Part shown: one piece after another, positions 1-5,767 of the stretch | Numbering within the stretch: position 1 is the first letter of the stretch | How the letters are laid out: every line of letters starts with the position of its first letter | From: Candidatus Dadabacteria bacterium | GTDB lineage: Bacteria > Desulfobacterota_D > UBA1144 > Nemesobacterales > UBA2774 | Assembly: GCA_003229065.1 (NCBI GenBank) | Contig: QIHJ01000313.1 | Span: 1-7,947, forward strand | Direction of reading: 5' to 3' | Length of the DNA: 7,947 bases | Notes under the pieces: generated by a model | The model's input: the letters and a program-made list of their open reading frames with translations, nothing else | Database searches by the model: none | Told to the model about the DNA's origin: nothing | Made by a program: the position numbers and the translations under genes

Positions 1-161
1 ATGAGCTCCTGGTCCTGTGCCTCAAGAGCCTTAAAATATTCGCGCTCTAAATTAACAACCTTTTTTTGGGATGCCGTCCAGGGGTGCGCGGCAGCTTCAT
101 TTACATTTATAGCAAGCAGGCCAAATAAAATCAGGCCGGAAATAATTAGGATATTCTTCAT
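1..161 (-). CDS. Exported small protein, N-terminal part; possibly SnoaL/DUF4440 (NTF2-like) domain
   Basis: This is the first 53 codons of a minus-strand gene whose 3' end lies beyond the left edge. The ATG (159-161) is preceded by a good Shine-Dalgarno, GGAGG at 166-170, four bases away, which supports this start. The N-terminus is a classical Sec signal peptide: basic start (MKN), a hydrophobic core at about residues 4-20, and a likely cleavage site after A23-A24-A25, just before H26. The mature part begins HPWTASQKKVVNLE and continues with an E-x-F-K-A-L-E-A-x-D pattern. That helix, with alternating hydrophobics and a late Asp, resembles the first helix of SnoaL-like/DUF4440 (NTF2-fold) domains, but so little is visible that the family call is a guess. 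The location outside the cytoplasmic membrane (periplasm or surface) is well supported. The gene is divergent from radA, with 137 bp between them. No function can be assigned. Confidence 0.7.
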   Translation of the reverse strand, partial: MKNILIISGLILFGLLAINVNEAAAHPWTASQKKVVNLEREYFKALEAQDQEL

Positions 162-184
162 GTTTCCTCCATCTATATACCGGA

Positions 185-213
185 TATAAAGTATTTTAAT
201 ACGCAATGGTCAA
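185..213 (-). promoter_or_regulatory. Possible promoter for the exported-protein gene
   Basis: On the minus strand TTGACC (208-213) is followed after 17 bp by TTTATA (185-190), about 24 bp upstream of the start codon at 161. The -35 box matches consensus at 5 of 6 positions, but the -10 matches at only 3 of 6, so this is a tentative call based on spacing and position. Confidence 0.3.
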
Positions 214-263
214 TAATCAATTATACGGCTTTTCCCCTTTCCGCAGAGAGTTTAAAAGTATAG

Positions 264-269
264 TATAAT
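264..269 (+). promoter_or_regulatory. Candidate -10 box for radA-murI
   Basis: A perfect TATAAT lies 29 bp upstream of the radA ATG, which would give a start point near 276 and a leader of about 23 nt. No good -35 hexamer is found 16-18 bp upstream (sequence around CCGCAG at 241-246), so either an activator is needed or the match is chance in AT-rich DNA. Confidence 0.4.
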
Positions 270-298
270 CTTCTCTACTCCAAGAGAGCTCCTATCAC

Positions 299-1672
299 AT
301 GAAGAAATCGAAAATACTCTCACAGTTCGTCTGCCAGAATTGCGGAAACTCATCTCCCAGGTGGCTTGGGAAATGCCCCGAGTGCGGAGACTGGAATACA
401 TACGTAGAAGAGCAGCAGGAAAGGAAAAAAACTACATCTAAGTCAGGCCCTCTATCTGAGCCTGTACCTATAACCGAAATAAAGAGCAGTAGCGAAGACA
501 GGGTTACAACAGGTAATACGGAGCTCGATAGAGTGCTCGGGGGAGGTTTCGTTCCGGGCTCCGTGATACTGGTCGGAGGAGACCCCGGGATCGGAAAATC
601 CACTCTGGCCCTACAAATGCTTAACAATATCAGCGGAGCCTCCGGGAACAATAGCGGCAACCTGCTCTATGTTACAGGTGAAGAATCCCCAGAGCAGGTG
701 AAGATCAGGGCTGAGAGGACGGGCGTGGCCAGAGAGAGCGTGTACGTACTCTCGGCTACATCGGTAGAGAACATTATTCAGGAAATTACTGCTCTATCCC
801 CTACCCTGGCCGTCATAGACTCGATACAGACCATGTATACGGAAGATCTCGCATCCGCCCCCGGAAGCGTCGGGCAGATAAGAGAGTGCACAGCCAAGCT
901 TATGCAGCACGCCAAATCAAGAGGACCTGCTGTTTTTCTTATTGGACACGTCACGAAGGAGGGTGCCATTGCAGGCCCCAAGGTGCTCGAGCACCTGGTG
1001 GATACTGTCCTATATTTTGAGGGCGGCAAGGACCACCCGTACAGGATACTGAGAGCTGTAAAGAACCGATTCGGCTCGACAAACGAAATAGGTGTATTCG
1101 AAATGACCGACGAAGGACTGAAAGAAGTAAGAAACCCTTCTGAGATATTCCTCTCAGAGCGTCCCGAGGGCGCATCCGGCTCTGTTGTCACTCCGAGCAT
1201 CGAGGGGACGAGACCTATCCTGGTAGAGATACAGGCTCTCGTATCGCCGTGTAGCTTCGGTATGCCCAGAAGAACGACTATCGGGCTCGATAATAACCGG
1301 GTGTCTTTACTACTTGCGGTGCTGGAAAAAAGAGCTGGGCTTCAAATCCTGGGCCAGGACGTGTTTATGAACGTCGCGGGAGGGGTTAAGATCGAGGAGC
1401 CCGCGATTGATCTTGCGATCACTATGGCGCTGGTATCGAGCTTCCTGAACAAACCCGTTGACCCCGGAGCGGTCGTTTTCGGAGAGATAGGGCTCGCAGG
1501 CGAAATAAGGGGGGTATCGCAGATCGACATGAGGCTTAATGAAGCGGAAAAACTGGGTTTTACCAAATGTGTCATCCCTAAGATAAACCTTGACAGAGTA
1601 GGGTCGTACGATAATGCTATAACGCTCGTCGGTGTCGATTCGGTGGAGAGCGCAATAGAGGAACTTTTCTAA
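299..1672 (+). CDS. radA: DNA repair protein RadA (Sms)
   Basis: RadA is a cytoplasmic RecA-like ATPase and DnaB-like branch-migration helicase that helps process recombination intermediates during homologous recombination and repair. At 457 aa it is close to the usual family length (about 450-460). The domains run in the expected order. An N-terminal C4 zinc finger has C12, C15, C26 and C29 in a CxxC...CPECG arrangement. The RecA-type ATPase core has Walker A GGDPGIGKST at 93-102 and a Walker B-like AVIDS at 171-175. The RadA-specific KNRFG motif is at 255-259. A C-terminal Lon-protease-like domain (about 300-457) includes NVAGGVKIEEPAIDLA and FGEIGLAGEIRG. That domain has no visible catalytic serine, as is normal for RadA, where it serves as a scaffold rather than a protease. 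The ATG at 299 puts the zinc finger at the usual place. The Shine-Dalgarno is weak (GAGAG at 284-288). murI follows after 39 nt, suggesting co-transcription. Confidence 0.97.
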   Translation: MKKSKILSQFVCQNCGNSSPRWLGKCPECGDWNTYVEEQQERKKTTSKSGPLSEPVPITEIKSSSEDRVTTGNTELDRVLGGGFVPGSVILVGGDPGIGKSTLALQMLNNISGASGNNSGNLLYVTGEESPEQVKIRAERTGVARESVYVLSATSVENIIQEITALSPTLAVIDSIQTMYTEDLASAPGSVGQIRECTAKLMQHAKSRGPAVFLIGHVTKEGAIAGPKVLEHLVDTVLYFEGGKDHPYRILRAVKNRFGSTNEIGVFEMTDEGLKEVRNPSEIFLSERPEGASGSVVTPSIEGTRPILVEIQALVSPCSFGMPRRTTIGLDNNRVSLLLAVLEKRAGLQILGQDVFMNVAGGVKIEEPAIDLAITMALVSSFLNKPVDPGAVVFGEIGLAGEIRGVSQIDMRLNEAEKLGFTKCVIPKINLDRVGSYDNAITLVGVDSVESAIEELF

Positions 1673-1711
1673 TTCGTATCCAAAAAGAGATAAAATATAA
1701 AGCAGGCAATC

Positions 1712-2536
1712 ATGAGCACAAAGAATAAAGAAGCGGCCATAGGGGTATTTGACTCGGGGGTGGGTGGGCTCACGGTCGCCAAAGAAATAATAAAAAGACT
1801 CCCTCATGAAAACCTGATTTATCTCGGCGATACCGCGAGAGTTCCCTATGGTACGAAATCGAGCCGGACCGTGATTGCATATTCAAAGGGCAACGCCGGC
1901 TTCCTGGTCTCAAAGGGAATAAAGCTCCTGGTCGTTGCCTGCAACACTGCCTCTTCCGTATCACTGCCCCCACTCTCGGATGAACTGAATATACCCGTAA
2001 TAGGCGTAATCGAGCCAGGAGCAAGGAAAGCCGCCGGTATTACAAAAACCGGTAAAGTCGGCGTAATCGGAACCTATTCCACGATCAGGAGTAACGCATA
2101 CAAGAACGCACTGGAGAGGATATCACCCGGGATCGAAGTCTTCTCAAAGCCCTGCCCTCTTTTCGTCGGACTCGCCGATGAGGGATGGACGGAGGGGGCG
2201 ATAACGGAATTAATTGCTCGGCAGTACTTGAGTGATTTGAAAGAAACCGGAATCGACGTGCTTGTACTCGGATGCACTCACTACCCGCTGCTGAAAGCGG
2301 TTATACAGAATATTATGGGAGAAGGAATAACCCTCGTTGACTCTGCCCAAGAGACTGCGCTTGAGATCGAAAGCGTTCTTAGCCAACATAAAGAATTAAA
2401 TAAAAGTATCACTAACGGGGCGAGAAAATTTTATCTAACCGATGTATCGGACACCTTTGTATCCATTGCCGGGAGGTTTCTGGGGGAGAAAATAGATAAT
2501 ATAGAGATGGTGGATATAGCGGGAACGCCAAAATAG
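1712..2536 (+). CDS. murI: Glutamate racemase
   Basis: MurI is a cofactor-independent cytoplasmic enzyme that converts L-glutamate to D-glutamate, the second residue added to the peptidoglycan stem peptide by MurD. The 274-aa product has the normal family length (about 260-285). Family landmarks are all present: the N-terminal IGVFDSGVGGLTV segment with the D14-S15-G16 substrate loop, GDTARVPYG at 39-48, the first catalytic cysteine C77 in ACNTAS (76-81), and the second catalytic cysteine C188 in GCTHYPLL (187-194). Both halves of the two-base cysteine mechanism are therefore intact. The start is supported by AGCAGG at 1701-1706, five bases before the ATG. The gene lies 39 nt after radA on the same strand with no terminator between them. 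It converges on etfA, leaving only 54 bp between the two stop codons. Confidence 0.97.
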   Translation: MSTKNKEAAIGVFDSGVGGLTVAKEIIKRLPHENLIYLGDTARVPYGTKSSRTVIAYSKGNAGFLVSKGIKLLVVACNTASSVSLPPLSDELNIPVIGVIEPGARKAAGITKTGKVGVIGTYSTIRSNAYKNALERISPGIEVFSKPCPLFVGLADEGWTEGAITELIARQYLSDLKETGIDVLVLGCTHYPLLKAVIQNIMGEGITLVDSAQETALEIESVLSQHKELNKSITNGARKFYLTDVSDTFVSIAGRFLGEKIDNIEMVDIAGTPK

Positions 2537-2590
2537 AACCTCAGGATAGAACGCTCGTATAGACGCCCCCTTTTTTCGTTTCAATAATTC

Positions 2591-3586
2591 CTAACCTTCC
2601 GCAATCAAGCTCCTAACCTTCTCTGTAAAAGGCGGAAGCACATCGAACAGATCACCCACAATACCGTAGTCGCATTTCTGAAATATCGGGGCATCGGGGT
2701 CTTTATTGATAGCCACGATAACCTTGGACGAGCCCATCCCGGCAAAATGCTGGACCGAGCCCGAGATAGCAATCGCGATGTAGAGATTAGGAGATACCGC
2801 TTTTCCAGTCTGCCCGACCTGCATATCGTAGGGACAGTAGCCCGCGTCGACTGCGGCTCTGGTGGCGCCTGCGGCGGCACCTAGGATATCCGCAAGCTGA
2901 TATATGTATTTAAAATTCTCTTCACTTCCGAGTCCCCTGCCTCCTGATATCACTCTTTCCGCCTCTGTCAGCTCGGGTCGGTCGGACTCTTTTGTTTGAA
3001 GCTCTATTACCTTTGTCTTGATGTCAGCCGGGTTAATTTCCACCCCTCCCTCTACAATTTCAGGGTCTTTCGGGTTCTCAACAGCTTTAAATGAATTCGG
3101 TCTGACCGTGGTCATCATCGGGTAATTCTGGTGGAACACCTGTGTCGGTATAGCCTTACTTGAATGTGAAAAGCGCTCGATCTTAAGGGTGTTCTGCTCG
3201 CTTATGTCTATACTGATCGCATCCATTGTGACCCCTGCGCCCACACGCGCTGCCACCCTTGGGAAATAGTCCTGACCGAATACTGTATTGCCTCCTATAA
3301 CGACTGCGGGCTCATGTTTTTTTATAAGCTCGCTTAGCGCTATAGTATAGCCTTCGGTATTAAAGTCTTTTAATAAATCGTTGTCTACAACGTAAACTTT
3401 CTCAGCTCCGTACTTACCGAGCTCAGCAGCGTGTCCCGAGACGCCCGAGCCTATAAGCACTCCGCAGAGTTTTCCTCCAAGCTTTCCGGCGACCTTGTTT
3501 CCGGCTTCCGAGAGTGCCTCAAAAGTTACCTTCCTTACGCTGCCGTCTATTTTTAAATCAGCTACAACCCATACTTCGTTACTCAT
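2591..3586 (-). CDS. etfA: Electron transfer flavoprotein, alpha subunit
   Basis: EtfA is the FAD-carrying subunit of the EtfAB heterodimer, which accepts electrons from acyl-CoA dehydrogenases and related flavoenzymes and passes them to an ETF:quinone oxidoreductase or another acceptor. The protein has 331 aa, within the usual 310-340, and no added ferredoxin domain. The N-terminal ETF fold (about 1-200) is followed by the FAD domain. Visible FAD-site landmarks are SGGRGLGS (214-221), R243 in GATRAAVDAG, QVGQTGK (256-262), SGSVQH (275-280) and INKDPDAPIF (293-302), then GDLFDVLP (311-318). The ETF-alpha signature at about 268-294 is intact. The start is set by GGGAGG at 3593-3598, six bases before the ATG. 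The gene follows etfB on the same strand after 45 nt. One oddity is that residues 138-150 (RFSHSSKAIPTQV) depart from the usual RPIYGGKA-like stretch. Confidence 0.96.
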   Translation of the reverse strand: MSNEVWVVADLKIDGSVRKVTFEALSEAGNKVAGKLGGKLCGVLIGSGVSGHAAELGKYGAEKVYVVDNDLLKDFNTEGYTIALSELIKKHEPAVVIGGNTVFGQDYFPRVAARVGAGVTMDAISIDISEQNTLKIERFSHSSKAIPTQVFHQNYPMMTTVRPNSFKAVENPKDPEIVEGGVEINPADIKTKVIELQTKESDRPELTEAERVISGGRGLGSEENFKYIYQLADILGAAAGATRAAVDAGYCPYDMQVGQTGKAVSPNLYIAIAISGSVQHFAGMGSSKVIVAINKDPDAPIFQKCDYGIVGDLFDVLPPFTEKVRSLIAEG

Positions 3587-3592
3587 TTTATT

Positions 3593-3598
3593 CCTCCC
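3593..3598 (-). promoter_or_regulatory. Ribosome binding site of etfA
   Basis: The minus strand reads GGGAGG followed by six bases and the etfA ATG at 3586. This strong internal site fixes the start and gives etfA its own efficient translation within the etfBA transcript. Confidence 0.85.
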
Positions 3599-3631
3599 AA
3601 TTAATTTGAAAAAGGTATTTCGACAAAAAAG

Positions 3632-4471
3632 TTATATGACCTTGGCCTCTTCCCTGAGGAGCTTTATCAGCTCTTCAGCCGACCTCTCTACCTCTTCCCC
3701 TTTTACCATAGGCTCGTCGCTGCCCTTGATTATAGTCAGCTTTCTTTCAATTTCCGGTACTTTAATCTGAGTAGTCTTTACCCGGGCTCCTTCCTTACCG
3801 AGCGCTTGTGCACTAAGTCCGAGTTCCTCAAGGTTTAAATCCTCGGCGTTTACCACAGTCAGAGGCTTCTTCTTGGCCTTCATAATCCCCGGTAGTGAAG
3901 CGTAGCGGGGCTCGTTCATTGCGTCAGGGCATGTTATGAGACATGGGAGCGGCACTTCAACCGTTACATGACCGCCGTCGATCTCTTTCTGGCACACGGC
4001 TTTTTTACCCGCGGGATCGACTTGGATTACTTTACTTACCAGTGATACGTGAGGTATCCCGAGCTCCTCGGCAACCTGAACTCCAACTTGTCCCGACTCC
4101 TCGTCAATAATCTTCATTCCGGTGAAAACGATATCGAAATCTCCGAGTTTCTTAATCTCGCCGCCGATTACCTTGCCAACTGTGAATGAATCCGTTTCGG
4201 CAAAGCTATCGCCCTTTATTTGGACCGCGCTGTCGGCGCCCATTGCCAGGGCCTGTCTTATGGTCTCGAGCACTCTGTCGGGTCCGACCGAGATGATCAC
4301 CACCTCTCCGCCGTGTTTTTCCTTTGTCTGGATTGCCTCTTCAACAGCAAACTCGTCGTAAGGGTTCATGATCCATTTCATGCCTCCGGTGTCTATCGAA
4401 TCACCGCTTGAGGAGACCTGTATTTTGGCTTCAGTGTCCTGTGTTTGACTCACTAATACAAGTATTTTCAC
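3632..4471 (-). CDS. etfB: Electron transfer flavoprotein, beta subunit
   Basis: EtfB pairs with EtfA, binds AMP in classical ETFs (or a second FAD in bifurcating ones), and contacts the partner dehydrogenase. The 279-aa length is a little above the common 250-265. The excess is a C-terminal tail of charged helical sequence (about 255-279). Landmarks are MKILVLV at the N-terminus, NPYDEFAVEEA (36-46), GPDRVLETIRQALAMGAD (63-80), the nucleotide-binding loop TGMKIIDEESGQVG (117-130), and MNEPRYASLPGIMKAKKKP (185-203), the well-conserved recognition-loop region of ETF beta. Translation starts at GTG (4469-4471), chosen because AGGAGG lies nine bases upstream and the family N-terminus aligns there. 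The expected VKQVPDTEAKI-like start is altered to VSQTQDTEAKI, losing the usual lysine at position 8. The gene leads the etfB-etfA operon and has a strong promoter upstream. Whether this ETF bifurcates cannot be settled from sequence alone. Confidence 0.96.
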   Translation of the reverse strand: MKILVLVSQTQDTEAKIQVSSSGDSIDTGGMKWIMNPYDEFAVEEAIQTKEKHGGEVVIISVGPDRVLETIRQALAMGADSAVQIKGDSFAETDSFTVGKVIGGEIKKLGDFDIVFTGMKIIDEESGQVGVQVAEELGIPHVSLVSKVIQVDPAGKKAVCQKEIDGGHVTVEVPLPCLITCPDAMNEPRYASLPGIMKAKKKPLTVVNAEDLNLEELGLSAQALGKEGARVKTTQIKVPEIERKLTIIKGSDEPMVKGEEVERSAEELIKLLREEAKVI

Positions 4472-4480
4472 TTGTTTCTA

Positions 4481-4486
4481 CCTCCT
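4481..4486 (-). promoter_or_regulatory. Ribosome binding site of etfB (GTG start)
   Basis: A perfect AGGAGG on the minus strand sits nine bases before the GTG at 4469-4471. It is the main reason for accepting a GTG start rather than a start further inside the gene. Confidence 0.85.
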
Positions 4487-4608
4487 GTTTAAATCTAATA
4501 ATCATTTGCGAAACGCTACAGTCTGATAGCGAATAATTGTTAAACTTAATAAATGTCCCAAGATTCAAAACTGAATATATATGCGTGCTTTATAATCAGG
4601 GATAGGTA

Positions 4609-4636
4609 ATTATAAATATTGACAAATCCTTGTCAA
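4609..4636 (-). promoter_or_regulatory. Strong sigma-70-type promoter of etfBA
   Basis: On the minus strand a perfect TTGACA (4631-4636) is followed after 16 bp by a perfect TATAAT (4609-4614). The predicted start point is about 4602, giving an etfB leader of roughly 130 nt. Both hexamers match consensus exactly and the spacer is one base short of optimum, so this should be a strong promoter. It overlaps an inverted repeat, listed separately. Confidence 0.75.
4619..4636. promoter_or_regulatory. Inverted repeat, probable operator over the etfBA -35 region
   Basis: TTGACAA (4619-4625) and its exact reverse complement TTGTCAA (4630-4636) are separated by ATCC. The right arm contains the etfBA -35 hexamer and the left arm falls inside the promoter spacer, so a dimeric repressor bound here would block RNA polymerase. 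TetR- and MerR-type regulators of fatty-acid and branched-chain degradation often use palindromes of this size at such genes. Which regulator binds here is not known, and none is encoded in the window. Confidence 0.5.
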
Positions 4637-4686
4637 GAAAAGAAGGGCGCTGCACTCGGAATCTAAATACTGTACAGAACACGGGT

Positions 4687-4715
4687 TTGTAAGATTGCCC
4701 CTAATATAGTATAAG
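4687..4715 (+). promoter_or_regulatory. Candidate promoter of the EamA transporter gene
   Basis: TTGTAA (4687-4692; 4 of 6 matches) is followed after exactly 17 bp by TATAAG (4710-4715; 5 of 6 matches). The predicted start point is near 4722, about 30 nt before the preferred ATG. Its position and spacing fit, but the hexamers are imperfect. Confidence 0.5.
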
Positions 4716-4719
4716 TAGG

Positions 4720-4735
4720 GCCTTAAGCTTAGGGC
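4720..4735. promoter_or_regulatory. Near-perfect 16-bp palindrome at the transporter start point
   Basis: The sequence is GCCT-TAAGCTTA-GGGC, a perfect 8-bp palindromic core with flanks that pair at three of four further positions. It covers the predicted transcription start, so it could be an operator. In RNA, with G-U pairs, 4718-4737 could also fold into an eight-pair hairpin just upstream of the ribosome binding site. Confidence 0.35.
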
Positions 4736-4741
4736 TTGAAC

Positions 4742-4748
4742 AAGAAGG
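4742..4748 (+). promoter_or_regulatory. Ribosome binding site deciding the transporter start
   Basis: AAGAAGG lies five bases before the ATG at 4754. An upstream in-frame TTG at 4736 has only AGGG one base before it, too close to serve as a Shine-Dalgarno, so the ATG is preferred. Confidence 0.6.
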
Positions 4749-4753
4749 TCGAA

Positions 4754-5623
4754 ATGAATGTAACCGCTCTGTACATAATACTGCTTGTATTCACAATCAC
4801 TACTTGGGGATACTCCTGGGTGCTTATGAAAATGGGGCTCGGGTACAGCGAGCCGTTTACTTTTGCAACGTGGAGATGCGCCATAGGCGCGGCATCGATG
4901 ATGATTTATCTCTCCATCCGGCCTGTGAAGTGGCCCGCTATCAGAAAACTGCCCGATTACATTATGATCGGCCTTTTTCAGACGACTTTTATGTTCGGGC
5001 TAATGCTATACGGCATGAAGTACGTGACAGCGGGAAAGACTTCCGTGCTCCTGTATACAATGCCCATATGGACGATCCTGCTGGTTAACTTTTATTTGAA
5101 GGAAAGGCTCAATTCGCGTAAGTGGATCGGCGTCACACTGGGATCAGCCGGGATCATCTGCATCCTCGGCTGGGACACACTCGTTAATCAAAACATGCAG
5201 ATACTGCTTGGCGAGCTATTGATATTGGCAGGCGCGGTATCCTGGGCAGTCTCGAATATATGGGTTAAAAAGCGTATGGCCGGAGAAGACATCTATGCAA
5301 TGAGCGGCTTGCAGCTCGCTTTCGGGGCGATAGGGCTTGCCCTATTAGCGGCCCCTACAGAGGGGGTTTTCAATGTGGACTTAAACGCACACTCTATATA
5401 CATATTGTTATTCACGGGAATTATAGCCTCGGCAGTCGATTTTACGATATGGTTTTATCTACTCAAGAAGATGGATATAAATATACTGACTTTTTCATCC
5501 ATGCTGGTTCCGGTTTTCGGCCTTCTATTCGACTGGCTTCTGCTGGGGAACCCGCTCGATCCCGGAATTCTTGTCGGAGGGCTTTTGATCCTGGGCGGAA
5601 TATATAAAGTGTCTAAGGCTTAG
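4754..5623 (+). CDS. EamA/DMT (RhaT-like) family transporter
   Basis: This is a 289-aa polytopic inner-membrane protein of the drug/metabolite transporter superfamily, which exports or imports small metabolites such as amino acids or sugars; the substrate cannot be predicted. It has about ten hydrophobic segments and shows the typical tandem EamA duplication. Half one (about 1-140) carries an N-terminal TTWGYSWVLMK, a conserved R after helix 2 (FATWR), and the family block TAGKTSVLLYTMPIWTILL followed by LKERL and W-x-G-V-T-L-G-x-A-G-I. Half two (about 145-289) has GAVSWAVSNIWVKKR, then SSMLVPVFGLLFDWLLLGNPL and a final VGGLLILGGI. In half two the acidic residue that often follows the paired helix is replaced by Asn (LLGNPL). 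A six-codon longer version beginning at TTG 4736 is possible but has a poor ribosome site. The gene is divergent from etfB and 144 bp upstream of the TamB-like gene. Confidence 0.9.
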   Translation: MNVTALYIILLVFTITTWGYSWVLMKMGLGYSEPFTFATWRCAIGAASMMIYLSIRPVKWPAIRKLPDYIMIGLFQTTFMFGLMLYGMKYVTAGKTSVLLYTMPIWTILLVNFYLKERLNSRKWIGVTLGSAGIICILGWDTLVNQNMQILLGELLILAGAVSWAVSNIWVKKRMAGEDIYAMSGLQLAFGAIGLALLAAPTEGVFNVDLNAHSIYILLFTGIIASAVDFTIWFYLLKKMDINILTFSSMLVPVFGLLFDWLLLGNPLDPGILVGGLLILGGIYKVSKA

Positions 5624-5692
5624 CTACAGCTTGGGCTTAATCCTTACTAGATTGAGTCCTTTATAGCCGTGTAATTTAGTGAGGCCATAGGG

Positions 5693-5698
5693 TATACT
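5693..5698 (+). promoter_or_regulatory. Possible -10 box for the TamB-like gene
   Basis: TATACT (5 of 6 matches) sits 70 bp upstream of the TamB-like ATG, in the 144-bp gap after the transporter gene. No acceptable -35 hexamer lies 16-18 bp upstream, so the downstream gene may instead be read from the transporter promoter. I see no terminator hairpin in 5624-5767. Confidence 0.25.
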
Positions 5699-5767
5699 GT
5701 GAAATGATTTGAAGAGGGTAAATAAAAACCAGATTAAAGGCCCGGTAGTCCCTAATAATATTTAATT

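Noticed and set aside
1..189. Plus-strand 62-codon frame at the left edge
   Set aside because: It is antisense to the signal-peptide gene, which has a proper ribosome site and a biologically sensible N-terminus.
295..660. 121-codon minus-strand frame opposite the radA N-terminus
   Set aside because: Low-complexity Ser/Pro/Leu-rich translation, typical of an antisense shadow; the plus strand encodes the zinc finger and Walker A of RadA.
1310..1807. 165-codon open frame on the minus strand across the radA end and murI start
   Set aside because: It lies antisense to two well-identified genes, has no ribosome site or recognisable motif, and is explained by their codon bias.
2562..2576. C-run followed by six T between murI and etfA, resembling a terminator tail
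   Set aside because: No upstream G-rich arm that could pair with the C-run was found, and no stem reads in either direction, so it is not supported as an intrinsic terminator.
4514..4531. CGCTA-N8-TAGCG dyad in the etfB leader as a riboswitch or terminator
   Set aside because: The stem is only five pairs, has no T-run after it, and none of the conserved elements of an FMN or other known riboswitch can be seen.
4804..5088. 94-codon plus-strand frame inside the transporter gene in another phase
   Set aside because: The overlapping EamA frame has full membrane-protein structure and family motifs; this frame has neither.
5624..5767. Intergenic gap after the transporter as a possible small-RNA or terminator locus
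   Set aside because: Only imperfect short dyads occur (such as TATAGCC near 5663 with GGCCATA near 5683) and no T-run follows them.
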